DNA from: Flavivirga aquimarina
GTDB lineage: Bacteria > Bacteroidota > Bacteroidia > Flavobacteriales > Flavobacteriaceae
Direction: 5' to 3'
NCBI RefSeq assembly: GCF_030540835.1
Contig: NZ_JAUOEK010000056.1
Coordinates: 1-64,000, forward strand
DNA: 64,000 bases
In this document: positions 1 through 9,212 of the stretch, in pieces
How positions within the stretch are numbered: the first letter of the stretch is position 1
Layout of the letters: each line of letters starts with the position of its first letter
Program-made: the position numbers and the translations under genes
Notes under the pieces: model-generated
Database searches by the model: none
What the model saw: the letters and a program-made list of their open reading frames with translations, nothing else
Told to the model about the DNA's origin: nothing

Positions 1-303
1 CTCAAATGGAGTTAAAACTATGTACTTTAGTGCATGTCGCTTTCAGCTTCTAAAAACTTTTGACACGAATTCAGTTTTACCATATTTCACGAAGCAGACT
101 TTCAGTCTGCCAAAACGAACCTATGGACTTCCAGTCCATAGCGGTTTAGTCTTTCTTATATTTTAATACGTAGTTGTTCGTGCCGTTATTACCATTAAGT
201 ACTATTCCACTAGGACAATGAAGGTGTTTTGATTCATTAACTAAACCAATACCAATACTGTTGTTTTTGTTAAAACCCTAGACTTAAAACCTAGCCCGTT
301 TTT
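1..303. other. Intergenic region with two short hairpins
   Basis: No complete gene is visible here. Two perfect short hairpins with three-base loops lie at 94-110 (7-bp stem) and 121-141 (9-bp stem), about 10 bases apart. On the minus strand a frame without ATG runs from about 263 to a stop at 146-148 and could be the C-terminal scrap of a gene, since it has varied amino acid usage. The hairpins lie just beyond that stop. The paired layout resembles REP-type palindromes, but no transposase is present. No clear terminator for the inositol operon, which ends at 304, was found. Confidence 0.5.
94..141. repeat. Pair of REP-like hairpins
   Basis: Two perfect inverted repeats are visible: gcagact-ttc-agtctgc at 94-110 and ctatggact-tcc-agtccatag at 121-141. 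Both have three-base loops. Neither is followed by a T run, so an intrinsic terminator is less likely than a dispersed REP-like element. Assignment to a repeat family is inference, because copy number cannot be seen from one window. Confidence 0.5.
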
Positions 304-1881
304 TTAGTTCCTTCCAAGTAATATATAAATCAATAAGGTTGCCACGCATAAGAATATAGACAGATGCTTGGTGTATTTCCATTCATGCATATCCACGACA
401 TGCAAATCTTGTAAGGTAAAAGACTTGTCTGCTGGGTAAAAATAAGATACCGCGAACATGGTTGCTACATTCAATAAAAATTCTATACCCCAAATATGAA
501 CGAAGTGAATATCTAATTTTAAAATAAACGTAGATAAAATATAGAAGGCAAGCCCCACAAATAATGACGCCTTTGCGCCCATGGCAGATATTTTTTTTAA
601 GAAAAAACCAGCAATCATAATAGACCCTATAGGAATAAAAAAGATGCCATTTAGTTGCTGTAATAACTGGAAGAGACCATCTGGAGCATTGGCTACCATA
701 GGTGCTGCCATAATTGCAAAGACTGCTAAAATTGTAGAGACCGTTTTACCAATCCTTACCAGTTTTAGATCACTAGTATTTTTTCCAAAATGCTGCTTAT
801 AGATATCAATACTAAAAATAGTCGCCGCACTGTTTAATACACTATTGAAAGTACTTAATACGGCACCCATAACTACAGCTGCAAAAATACCAACCAAGCT
901 TAAAGGCAGTACTTTTTTAATAAGTTCTGGGTAAATCATATCTTGATTGTCATAAAGCGAATCACCATAATAATAGTACCCAATAACCCCAGGTAGAATA
1001 ATTACGATAGGAATTAAAATTTTAAGAACTCCAGTAAATAATAATCCCTTTTGGGCTTCTACTAAATTTTTTGCTCCCAATGCCCTTTGTATAATAGTCT
1101 GATTCATGGCCCAAAAATAAAGTTGGTTAATAATAAGCCCTGTAAAGAGAACCTCAAATGGCAACACAGAATCCTTGGCGCCCATGACATTAAATTTTTC
1201 GGGGCTGTTCTCATAAACCTTAGCTATACCTGTTAAAAAATTTCCATCTCCAATACTTATTAAGGCAATTAAAGGAACTGCTAAACCTCCAATCAATAGA
1301 CCATAACCGTTAATGGTATCTGAAATAGCAACAGCTTTTAAACCTCCCAAAATAGCATATAATGAGCCTAAAGCACCTATAGCAACAACGGTTATCCAAA
1401 GCCCTTTTTCTTTAGTAACATCTAAGACTTCCGAAATATTAAAAATACTTTCCAGATTGATTGCCCCTGTATACAATACAACGGGTAAAAGTGTTACCAC
1501 AAATGAAATGATTAAAAAGAAAGCGACTATGGTTCTGGTCGTTTTATCAAAACGCTTTTCCAAAAACTCAGGAATAGTAGTCAATCCCATTTTTAAATAC
1601 CTGGGCACAAAATAAATAGCCGCAGCCACAAGCGCTAATGCCGAAGTGACTTCCCATGATATAATAATGAATCCGTTTTTGTATGAAGACCCATTCATGC
1701 CAATAAGATGTTCAGTTGAAATATTGGTCAATAACATAGATCCGGCTATCACCACACCTGTTAAACTTCTACCTCCAAGGAAATAGCCTTCTTCAGAACT
1801 TAGTTTTTCTTTTCTAAGTTTTAGCCATGAATAAATAGCAACGAAAGCTGTAAAACCAATAAAAGTAAGGAAAGTTTGCAT
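304..1881 (-). CDS. Sodium:solute symporter (SSS family), probable inositol/sugar importer
   Basis: A 525-residue, highly hydrophobic protein with roughly 13-14 membrane segments, as is usual for the SSS (SGLT-like) family. The N-terminal stretch GYFLGGRSLTG (about residues 32-42), followed by a polar-hydrophobic segment with NISTEHL, is characteristic of these transporters and most like the vSGLT/YidK branch. It would import a polyol or sugar with Na+ across the inner membrane. It is the last gene of the inositol operon, 37 bases after iolG, so an inositol or a related cyclitol is the likely substrate. That substrate is inferred from context only. The start is ATG, 37 bases after the preceding stop. 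Confidence 0.88.
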   Translation of the reverse strand: MQTFLTFIGFTAFVAIYSWLKLRKEKLSSEEGYFLGGRSLTGVVIAGSMLLTNISTEHLIGMNGSSYKNGFIIISWEVTSALALVAAAIYFVPRYLKMGLTTIPEFLEKRFDKTTRTIVAFFLIISFVVTLLPVVLYTGAINLESIFNISEVLDVTKEKGLWITVVAIGALGSLYAILGGLKAVAISDTINGYGLLIGGLAVPLIALISIGDGNFLTGIAKVYENSPEKFNVMGAKDSVLPFEVLFTGLIINQLYFWAMNQTIIQRALGAKNLVEAQKGLLFTGVLKILIPIVIILPGVIGYYYYGDSLYDNQDMIYPELIKKVLPLSLVGIFAAVVMGAVLSTFNSVLNSAATIFSIDIYKQHFGKNTSDLKLVRIGKTVSTILAVFAIMAAPMVANAPDGLFQLLQQLNGIFFIPIGSIMIAGFFLKKISAMGAKASLFVGLAFYILSTFILKLDIHFVHIWGIEFLLNVATMFAVSYFYPADKSFTLQDLHVVDMHEWKYTKHLSIFLCVATLLIYILLGRN

Positions 1882-1918
1882 AATTTGTTATTTTAAATTT
1901 TGTCTTTTTAATTTAATT

Positions 1919-2902
1919 TTAAGATATTCTAACCGCTCTATTTTCGAGTAAAGATTTTTTACAAGCTTCAGCCAATTCCAAAGCCTTTAAAGCATCGTAT
2001 GCGGTAGCTGGAAATTCGCGTTTAGTAACTACACAATCTAGAAAAGCACGAGCTTCCTGCTCATAAGCATCTGCATATCTTTCAAGAAAAAAATTCTGAT
2101 AGACACTTGATTGCTTCCCTTGAGTCGTGTAAAAACTGTTATGGTTCACCTTTTTATTATTTACTTGAAGCATTCCCAAAGTGCCGAGTATTTCTAAACG
2201 TTGGTCATACCCATATGGACTCTGTCTGCTATTATCGATAGTACATATTATTCCGTTTTTGAATTTTAAAGTGACCATGGCAGTATCTATATCAACGCCA
2301 TCAATCCCTTCTATATAATTAATACTTCCCGTTGCATATACTTCAACTACATCATCTTCTACAATAAAACGTGACATATCAAAATCATGAATGGTCATAT
2401 CTTTAAATAGGCCTCCAGAGGTTTTTAGATATGCTAAGGTTGGTGGCGCAGGGTCTCTACTGGTAATCTTTACAATTGTAGGAACCCCTATTTTAGCTAT
2501 ATTTTTCTTAGCCTCGATAAATTCTGAATCAAACCTTTTATTAAAACCAATCATTAATCGTTTATCAATATCTGAAAAACTATTGAGAAGAGCGGTTATT
2601 TTATCAATTTCAATTTCTAATGGTTTTTCACAAAACACATATTTTTTATGTTCAAGCGCTGCTGAAACTTGTTCATAATGCAATTTAGAAGGAGAACAGA
2701 TCCATATAGCCTCTACTTCTTTATTAGCTATAAGCTTGTTATAATCAATATAGGAATAAGGGATCTTATTTTCTTCGGCTATTTGATTGCATTGTTTTTC
2801 ATCAATATCAGAAACAGCTATGACTTTCAAACCATCTATTTTCTGTATTGCTTTAAGATGGGTTTTCCCAATTCTTCCCAATCCTATAATTCCTATTTTC
2901 AT
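1919..2902 (-). CDS. iolG: Inositol 2-dehydrogenase
   Basis: A 327-residue Gfo/Idh/MocA oxidoreductase. The N-terminal Rossmann domain has GLGRIG (residues 7-12). The conserved EKP is at 92-94, with catalytic Lys93. The DxxxH pair (Asp168, His172) lies in a segment, SGGLFKDMTIHDFDM (162-176), typical of myo-inositol dehydrogenases, as is SRDPAPP just before it. It would oxidise myo-inositol to 2-keto-myo-inositol with NAD+, the first step of the pathway encoded here. Of the three Gfo/Idh genes in the operon, this one matches IolG best. It lies between iolA and the symporter with short spacers, in the same operon. Confidence 0.9.
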   Translation of the reverse strand: MKIGIIGLGRIGKTHLKAIQKIDGLKVIAVSDIDEKQCNQIAEENKIPYSYIDYNKLIANKEVEAIWICSPSKLHYEQVSAALEHKKYVFCEKPLEIEIDKITALLNSFSDIDKRLMIGFNKRFDSEFIEAKKNIAKIGVPTIVKITSRDPAPPTLAYLKTSGGLFKDMTIHDFDMSRFIVEDDVVEVYATGSINYIEGIDGVDIDTAMVTLKFKNGIICTIDNSRQSPYGYDQRLEILGTLGMLQVNNKKVNHNSFYTTQGKQSSVYQNFFLERYADAYEQEARAFLDCVVTKREFPATAYDALKALELAEACKKSLLENRAVRIS

Positions 2903-2941
2903 ATACTTTTTGTTTTTGAATACTATTAATCAAGAGTTTTC

Positions 2942-4420
2942 CTAAAATTTTCTTGACCAATTTTTTGGCCACCTTTCGATAACCACTTTGGTTTGTGTAA
3001 AAAACTCTATAGCATGTCTACCTTGACCGTGTAAATCACCGAAAAAGGATTCTTTCCATCCTGAAAAAGGAAATTGCGCCACAGGTGCTGCAACGCCTAT
3101 ATTGATGCCTATGTTACCTGCCATTACTTCACTTCTAAACTTTCTAGCAGCTAAACCATCACGAGTAAAAATACAGGCCATATTGCCATAAAGTCCTTTA
3201 TTAATAAAATCAATGGTATCGTCTAACTGTTTAAAGTTGGCTAAACTCATTACTGGGCCAAAAATCTCGGTGCTAATAAGTTCACCATCTAACGGAAGTC
3301 CTTCTATAATACTTGGCGCAATGAAATTACCTTTTTCAAAACCTGAAACTTTTGGGTTCCTTCCATCTACCAAAAGATTTCCTCCTTCCTGAATACCTTT
3401 TTCTATGAGTCTTTCAACGCGAACTTTACTGTCTGAATTAATTACTGGCCCCATCTCGGTACTTTTATCCATCCCATAACCAACGGTTCTTGTTTTTGCG
3501 GCTTCTACCAAGGCTTCTTGGAATATGCCTTTATCATCACCAACAGGTATAATAATTGAAGCTGCTAAACAACGTTGTCCTGCACAACCGTAAACAGAAT
3601 CGGTAATAATTTTAGTGGTCATCTCTATATCTGCATCGGGCATAATAACAACTGGGTTTTTAGCCCCTCCTTGCGCTTGTACGCGTTTACCATATTTTGT
3701 GCCTTCTGAATAAATATATCGTGCGACTGCTGTAGAACCAACAAAACTTATGGTTTTCACCTTGGGATGTTGCAATAGGGCATCTACGGATTCTTTACCA
3801 CCATGTACCATATTTAATAAACCTTTGGGAAGATCGATATGTTTATCGATAAGTTCGAAGACGTATTGCATGGTCATCGGTACTTTTTCCGATGTTTTTA
3901 ATATAAAGGCATTACCTGTAGCAATGGCATAGGGTAAAAACCAAAAAGGAATCATTCCTGGGAAATTAAAAGGCGTAATACAGGCAGAAACTCCTATGGG
4001 TTGCCGAATCATAAATTCATCAATACCAGTTGCGACATTCTCTGAAAATTCCGATTGACTCAAAACATGAGTACCGCATGCCACTTCAACATTTTCAATA
4101 GCTCTTTGTATTTCCCCTATAGATTCGCCAAACGTCTTACCACACTCATTAGTTATGAGCGTTGCTATCCCTTCTTTATGATTTTCTAAAAGAGTCTTCA
4201 ACTTAAACAGTGGTTGAATGCGTTGCATCGTCGGCACATCTTTCCATTCTAAATAAGCTTCGTGTGCAAGTTCTATGGCATTGTTCACATCTATAGCTGC
4301 ACCAGAACCAAAAGGCACTTTAGCAATAACTTCTTGTGTTGCTGGATTGTGCACATCTAAAGATTCTTTGCTTTTACTAGAAACCCATGCACCATTTATA
4401 TAATTAGGTAATACTTTCAT
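2942..4420 (-). CDS. iolA: CoA-acylating methylmalonate-semialdehyde dehydrogenase
   Basis: A 492-residue aldehyde dehydrogenase of the MmsA/IolA type. The catalytic cysteine is Cys284 in GCAGQRCLAAS, and the oxyanion Asn is Asn152 in TPFNFPG. The region where other aldehyde dehydrogenases carry the general-base Glu reads AQGGAKN, the signature of the CoA-dependent methylmalonate-semialdehyde branch. In the inositol pathway it converts malonate semialdehyde plus CoA to acetyl-CoA and CO2, the last step. It is 13 bases downstream of iolD. The same enzyme can serve valine catabolism, but the operon supports the inositol role. Confidence 0.93.
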   Translation of the reverse strand: MKVLPNYINGAWVSSKSKESLDVHNPATQEVIAKVPFGSGAAIDVNNAIELAHEAYLEWKDVPTMQRIQPLFKLKTLLENHKEGIATLITNECGKTFGESIGEIQRAIENVEVACGTHVLSQSEFSENVATGIDEFMIRQPIGVSACITPFNFPGMIPFWFLPYAIATGNAFILKTSEKVPMTMQYVFELIDKHIDLPKGLLNMVHGGKESVDALLQHPKVKTISFVGSTAVARYIYSEGTKYGKRVQAQGGAKNPVVIMPDADIEMTTKIITDSVYGCAGQRCLAASIIIPVGDDKGIFQEALVEAAKTRTVGYGMDKSTEMGPVINSDSKVRVERLIEKGIQEGGNLLVDGRNPKVSGFEKGNFIAPSIIEGLPLDGELISTEIFGPVMSLANFKQLDDTIDFINKGLYGNMACIFTRDGLAARKFRSEVMAGNIGINIGVAAPVAQFPFSGWKESFFGDLHGQGRHAIEFFTQTKVVIERWPKNWSRKF

Positions 4421-4433
4421 AAAAAAGGTATTT

Positions 4434-6311
4434 TTAGTATTTATTAGGTTTTATATATTGTTTTTGGATTTTCCTTTCTTCTTCATATTTTTTCCTTGCT
4501 TTACGAACATCTTCAAATTCGGATACCTCAGGAATAGGAACTTCCCACCAAGAATGCCCATATCCTGCTAGTTTTCTATCACGAATGGTTTCTACATAAA
4601 TAACTGTAGTTCTTGTGTTTTTCTTTGCTTTTGCTAAGGCCTCTTTATATTCTTGCATGCCTTTTGGTTTATAAACAATAGCACCTAGACTCTCCGCATT
4701 TTTAGCTAAATCAACAGGGAGGTAATCGCCATCTAATTGCCCTGTTTCTTCGTCTCTGTATTTAAAATGTGTTCCAAAACCATTGCCTCCTACTTCATTA
4801 GAAAGTCCGCCAATACTAGCATAACCGTTATTATTAATGAGTATCATCGTAATTTTATACCCTTCTTGTATGGTTGTAATTAAATCGGATGGTAGCATTA
4901 AATAGGTAGCATCACCACAGATTACATATACTTCTCGAGAAGGATCTGCCATTTTTACCCCCAAACCACCGGGTATTTCATACCCCATACAGGAGTTACC
5001 GTATTCTAAGTGAAATCCTTTTGAGTTTTTGGTACGCCACAATTTGTGTAAATCACCAGGAGCGCTACCAGCAGCACATAATACGACATCGTTATCTTTC
5101 ATAAAATTGTTCAAAGCTCCCAAATATTCTGATTGTACAGGGTGTGCCTCATCTACTGGTGCATAAGCTTTATCGACTATGGTGTCCCATTCTTGATTAT
5201 ATGTTTTGGCTCTTCGAACATATGCTTCGCCCGTGTGGTAATCTCTGAGTCCTTCCTCTAATTTTTTCAAGGTTTCTCTAGCATCTCCTTGTAACGGTAT
5301 GGCGCTATGTTTAAAAGCATCTATTTCGGCAACATTGATGTTAATAAAAGTAACATCTGGGTTTTGCCATGCAGATTTGGAAGCCGACATAAAATCGCCA
5401 TAACGCGTTCCTATACCAATAACCACATCTGCTTCTGCAGCAATTTCGTTAGCACCTTTGGTGCCTGTAGCACCGGCTGCCCCTAAATTTAATGGATGTT
5501 GAAAATGTAATGACCCTTTTCCTGCATAGGTTTCGGCAACTGGTATTCCTGTTTTTTCGATAAAGGTTTTTAATACGTCTTCGGCTTCAGAATACAGTAC
5601 GCCACCACCAGCAATAATCATTGGTTTTTTTGCTTTCTTTATAGTCTCTATGGCTTGCTCTATTAAATATACATCTGGAGTTGCTCTTGGTATATACCAG
5701 ATTCGTTTTTCAAATAATTCCTCAGGAAAATCATAGGCTTCTGCCTGTACATCATGTGGCAAGGCTATGGTCACTGCTCCTGTATCTGCTGGTGAGGTTA
5801 ATACCCGCATAGCATCTAATAAAGAAGATGTTAATTGCTCTGGACGATTGATTCTATCCCAATATTTAGAAATAGGTTTAAAGCAATCGTTCGCAGACAT
5901 ATCTTGTGTAAAACTATATTCTGGCTGCTGTAAAAGGGGTAGGGCAGTTCTTGTGGAAAAAAAGTCTCCTGGTAAAAGTAACACTGGAATTCTATTAATT
6001 GTAGCTGTTGCAGCAGCCGTAATCATATTTGTTGCACCAGGGCCTATAGACGTTGTACAAACAAAGGTTTGTAAACGGTTTTTCATCTTGGCGTATGCTG
6101 CTGCGGTATGTACCATGGCTTGTTCATTCCGTGTTTGATAATATCTAAAATCGGGATGTTGTTTTAAAGCTTCTCCCATTCCTACTACGTTACCATGTCC
6201 AAAAATCCCAAAGCAACCTGCAAAAAACGGCGTTTCTACTCCGTCTCTTTTTACGTATTGCTTTTTTAAGAATTCAACTGTTGCCTGCGCTACTGTCAAT
6301 CGTCTTGTCAT
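4434..6311 (-). CDS. iolD: 3D-(3,5/4)-trihydroxycyclohexane-1,2-dione acylhydrolase
   Basis: A 625-residue thiamine-diphosphate enzyme with the three-domain architecture of the acetolactate synthase superfamily. The N-terminal Pyr domain holds the cofactor-activating Glu in YYQTRNEQAM. The C-terminal PP domain has the diphosphate/Mg2+ motif starting GDATYLM (the family's GDG reads GDA) and ending ILINNNGY. Length and sequence fit IolD, which hydrolytically opens the ring of the dione made by IolE to give 5-deoxy-glucuronate. It sits between a Gfo/Idh gene and iolA, 11-13 bases from each, inside the operon. Confidence 0.93.
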   Translation of the reverse strand: MTRRLTVAQATVEFLKKQYVKRDGVETPFFAGCFGIFGHGNVVGMGEALKQHPDFRYYQTRNEQAMVHTAAAYAKMKNRLQTFVCTTSIGPGATNMITAAATATINRIPVLLLPGDFFSTRTALPLLQQPEYSFTQDMSANDCFKPISKYWDRINRPEQLTSSLLDAMRVLTSPADTGAVTIALPHDVQAEAYDFPEELFEKRIWYIPRATPDVYLIEQAIETIKKAKKPMIIAGGGVLYSEAEDVLKTFIEKTGIPVAETYAGKGSLHFQHPLNLGAAGATGTKGANEIAAEADVVIGIGTRYGDFMSASKSAWQNPDVTFININVAEIDAFKHSAIPLQGDARETLKKLEEGLRDYHTGEAYVRRAKTYNQEWDTIVDKAYAPVDEAHPVQSEYLGALNNFMKDNDVVLCAAGSAPGDLHKLWRTKNSKGFHLEYGNSCMGYEIPGGLGVKMADPSREVYVICGDATYLMLPSDLITTIQEGYKITMILINNNGYASIGGLSNEVGGNGFGTHFKYRDEETGQLDGDYLPVDLAKNAESLGAIVYKPKGMQEYKEALAKAKKNTRTTVIYVETIRDRKLAGYGHSWWEVPIPEVSEFEDVRKARKKYEEERKIQKQYIKPNKY

Positions 6312-6322
6312 AACTTAATTTT

Positions 6323-7339
6323 TTAAATACTTATTCTTTTTTTGAAGGATGCTGTGGCTAAATATGCCATTCGGTTCGATTCCAAAGCATCTTTTATTGT
6401 AATATCTGGTTGTCGATTATTGACTACACAGTCAACAAACGCTTTCATTTCTTCAACGTAGGCATCTTTGAAACGGTCTAGAAACATTAAATGCTCTTCT
6501 ACCACTTTTCCTGTACCATCTATAACTTCTACTAAGTTTTTTGATGGTGAAGATCCGATACGGTAAATGGCCTTGGTGCCAACAATTTCGGTTTCCATAA
6601 GATACCCATGAGGGGCTGTTCTTCCACAGTAATAGAACCCCATTGCTCCGTTTTTAAACTGTGCATGACAGGTTGCATTGTCAAGGTCATTATATTTTTC
6701 AAATTCTTTGAATAGGTAATTAGATCCCATAGCAGAAACGCTATCATCAATCCAATCGCTACCTACTAACCAACGAGACAAATCAAAATCATGCACAAAG
6801 AAGTCATAAAATATCCCTTCGCTTTCACTTAAAAAATCGATGGTTTGTTTCGATATTTTTTTGCTATCAACGGCATAGCCTCTAAACAATATGGGCGTAC
6901 CTAATTTACCGGCTTCTATTTCTTTTTTTACAAAGGCATAGGATGGGTCGTAACGTTTCATATACCCAATCATGCAAATTTTATCTGCATGATGCTTCTC
7001 TATTTGCTCCACGACTTTTTTAGATGCTTCATAGTTCTCTGCAATCGGTTTATCACAAAATACTGCCAGTCCTGCTTCTAAGGCTTTTAGTATTTGTTCT
7101 GGATGAAACCGCGTATATGTTGTAATGCAAATGGCATCCAACTCTTTATTCTCCAGCATTTCATCAAAACTATCATACGCATAAGGTACTTCTAGTTCTT
7201 GTTGTAAGGCTTGAGCAGAAGAAAGGGTACGTGAACAGACAGCAAACAAATTGGCTTGTGGAATCTGATAGGCTATATTTCTAGCATGGGTGGCGCCTAA
7301 GCGTCCAATCCCTACGGCTCCAATTTTAATTTTATCCAT
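6323..7339 (-). CDS. Gfo/Idh/MocA family oxidoreductase, second inositol-dehydrogenase-like enzyme
   Basis: A 338-residue protein with an N-terminal Rossmann motif (GIGRLG, residues 10-15) and the C-terminal Gfo/Idh fold. The usual EKP triplet reads DKP (96-98), which keeps the catalytic Lys97. The DxxxH region is present in YDFFVHDFDL. It lacks the SRDPAPP signature of the iolG at 1919-2902, so its substrate probably differs. Candidates are scyllo-inositol, D-chiro-inositol or another cyclitol. It abuts iolC directly (start at 7339, iolC stop at 7340), so the two are probably translationally coupled. Family assignment is firm; the substrate is inference. Confidence 0.8.
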   Translation of the reverse strand: MDKIKIGAVGIGRLGATHARNIAYQIPQANLFAVCSRTLSSAQALQQELEVPYAYDSFDEMLENKELDAICITTYTRFHPEQILKALEAGLAVFCDKPIAENYEASKKVVEQIEKHHADKICMIGYMKRYDPSYAFVKKEIEAGKLGTPILFRGYAVDSKKISKQTIDFLSESEGIFYDFFVHDFDLSRWLVGSDWIDDSVSAMGSNYLFKEFEKYNDLDNATCHAQFKNGAMGFYYCGRTAPHGYLMETEIVGTKAIYRIGSSPSKNLVEVIDGTGKVVEEHLMFLDRFKDAYVEEMKAFVDCVVNNRQPDITIKDALESNRMAYLATASFKKRISI

Positions 7340-8344
7340 TTAAAACCCTCCTTTATTTTCTATAAATTGTATAATTTCTTCATAGTAAGGTGCAAAATTG
7401 CAGCACCCTTGTTTGGTTACCATCCAAGCACCGCATGCATTTGCCAAACGACATGATTTATAGGTATCCCATCCGTTGAGGTATCCATATAAAAAACCTG
7501 CAGCAAACGAATCGCCAGCCCCAAGAATATTAACGGGATCTACCTTAAAACCTGGTACTTTTTCTACAGTACCGTCTTTGTGATAGGCAACCACACCTTC
7601 GGCTCCTGTTTTTACTAAGAGTAAGTCTACACCAAATTTCATCACTTTGGCAATGGCTTCATTTACATTACCACTAATAGTGGGGTCTGTTATGGCGCTT
7701 TCTTTTATTGAGACTTGGTTAGAGTCTTCTAAAAAAACAGATAATAATTCTTCTTCTGTACCTATAACTATATTACATTGTGTTAGGTATTGTCGCAATA
7801 CAATGCCATGTGTTCGAATATCTTTCCAAGAAATAGCTCTAAAATCGATATCTAAAATCACAGGAATAGCAGCTTCTTTTGCTTTTTCTGTAGCATATAA
7901 AGCGGCACTTCTTGCAGGCTCTACGGCAAGTGCTGTACCACTCATAAGAAAGGATCTGTATCTTGAAAAATTTATTTTTTCGGTATGATCTATGGTGATT
8001 TTTTCATCAGGAGCATTATCTCTATAAAAAATTAAAGGAAAACGGTCTGGTGGTATGATACCACAAATTACCGCTGTACTCGTTGTATTATTTATAGTTT
8101 GCACATGTGTTATATCTACACCTTCATCCTTTAAAGTATTGATTATAAATCCACCTGTTGGGTCTGGACCTACGGCAGAAAACAATCCTGTTTTTAAGCC
8201 CAATCGTTGTGACCCAACGGCAATATTGGTAGGTGACCCCCCAATTGAGGTCGTTAATTCTTTTATATCGTTGAACTCTGCCCCAATATTTTTAGAATAT
8301 AAATCGATAGATACTCTACCAAATGTTAATACGTCAAAATTCAT
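7340..8344 (-). CDS. iolC: 5-dehydro-2-deoxygluconokinase
   Basis: A 334-residue PfkB-family sugar kinase. The N-terminal glycine motif SIGGSPTNIAVG and the C-terminal signature GAGDSFAAGF (from residue 275, catalytic Asp278) are intact. In this operon it phosphorylates 2-deoxy-5-keto-D-gluconate from IolB to the 6-phosphate. Many Gram-negative IolC proteins carry a fused C-terminal aldolase-like domain (DUF2090). This one ends after the kinase, and the operon encodes a separate class II aldolase, which is the Bacillus-like arrangement. Confidence 0.9.
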   Translation of the reverse strand: MNFDVLTFGRVSIDLYSKNIGAEFNDIKELTTSIGGSPTNIAVGSQRLGLKTGLFSAVGPDPTGGFIINTLKDEGVDITHVQTINNTTSTAVICGIIPPDRFPLIFYRDNAPDEKITIDHTEKINFSRYRSFLMSGTALAVEPARSAALYATEKAKEAAIPVILDIDFRAISWKDIRTHGIVLRQYLTQCNIVIGTEEELLSVFLEDSNQVSIKESAITDPTISGNVNEAIAKVMKFGVDLLLVKTGAEGVVAYHKDGTVEKVPGFKVDPVNILGAGDSFAAGFLYGYLNGWDTYKSCRLANACGAWMVTKQGCCNFAPYYEEIIQFIENKGGF

Positions 8345-8355
8345 TTTTTTTCTAT

Positions 8356-9177
8356 TTAGTTTCTTCCTTCTGCATTTGAAGCTTCTACGCTATCTAATAT
8401 TTTTGGATAGGGATAATCAAAGCCCAATAATTGTTTTAGCATTGGTGAAGCATTTTCAATAATATTTTTTTTAACTCCTTGTTTTTGATCTTCTAAAGGT
8501 TTTACAAACTTTGGCAAATACTGTATCAAAATGGCGCTACGCATTTGGTCTTTCGTTTTATTTGGCATTGAACTATGCCACGTAAGCCCATAAAAAATAG
8601 CAATATCTCCTGCTTCACCTGTCATTCGTTCTGATTCCTCATAGTAAAGTTTGACATCTTTTTCATTTGGATATCTGCATAATTTCTGTGAATAAGGAAG
8701 GACTCCTGTAGCACCATTCTCTTTTGTAAAATCATCTAATAATATGGTTACCTGACAGTTTAAAGGAAATGAAGCATTGATATTCTGAGGAAATGTTTTT
8801 TCCTTGTACATATCCCAATAAGGATAGTCTACATGGGGTTCTTGCCCAGGTCCACCGGGGAGAATACAATTTGCTGCTATAGAACCTAAACAGAATTCAC
8901 TCCCAAGAAAATCGCCTACAATCTCCATGATCTTAGGGTGTTGTACCATTTTTATAAAAATATCTCCTTTATTTAAAAGATTCCATACTCTTTTTTGCAA
9001 GTGCATAGTATCTTTATTAGCGCCTTGAAAATGGGTTACTTTTTGTTTTTCTTGAGCGATACAGTCTTGAATACGATTATTTGCCTCTTTTATTTCTGTT
9101 TTTGAAAAAATTCCAGGCAACACTATATAGCCTTTGCCATAGAGGAGTTCGTCGGAATAAGTTCGTATAATACTCAT
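8356..9177 (-). CDS. Phytanoyl-CoA dioxygenase family protein (Fe(II)/2-oxoglutarate type)
   Basis: A 273-residue protein of the PhyH family. A complete 2-His-1-Asp iron triad can be read: His115 and Asp117 in PHVDYPYWDMY, and His201 in GLTWHSSMPNK. Arg213, twelve residues later, is placed to bind 2-oxoglutarate. Such enzymes hydroxylate or oxidatively demethylate small molecules. Its position between iolC and another Gfo/Idh gene in a tight inositol operon is not explained by the standard pathway. It may modify a substituted inositol, such as an O- or C-methyl derivative, before entry. That role is inference. Confidence 0.8.
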   Translation of the reverse strand: MSIIRTYSDELLYGKGYIVLPGIFSKTEIKEANNRIQDCIAQEKQKVTHFQGANKDTMHLQKRVWNLLNKGDIFIKMVQHPKIMEIVGDFLGSEFCLGSIAANCILPGGPGQEPHVDYPYWDMYKEKTFPQNINASFPLNCQVTILLDDFTKENGATGVLPYSQKLCRYPNEKDVKLYYEESERMTGEAGDIAIFYGLTWHSSMPNKTKDQMRSAILIQYLPKFVKPLEDQKQGVKKNIIENASPMLKQLLGFDYPYPKILDSVEASNAEGRN

Positions 9178-9212
9178 ATAATTATCAAGCTATTATTATG
9201 ATCCTTTTTGAT

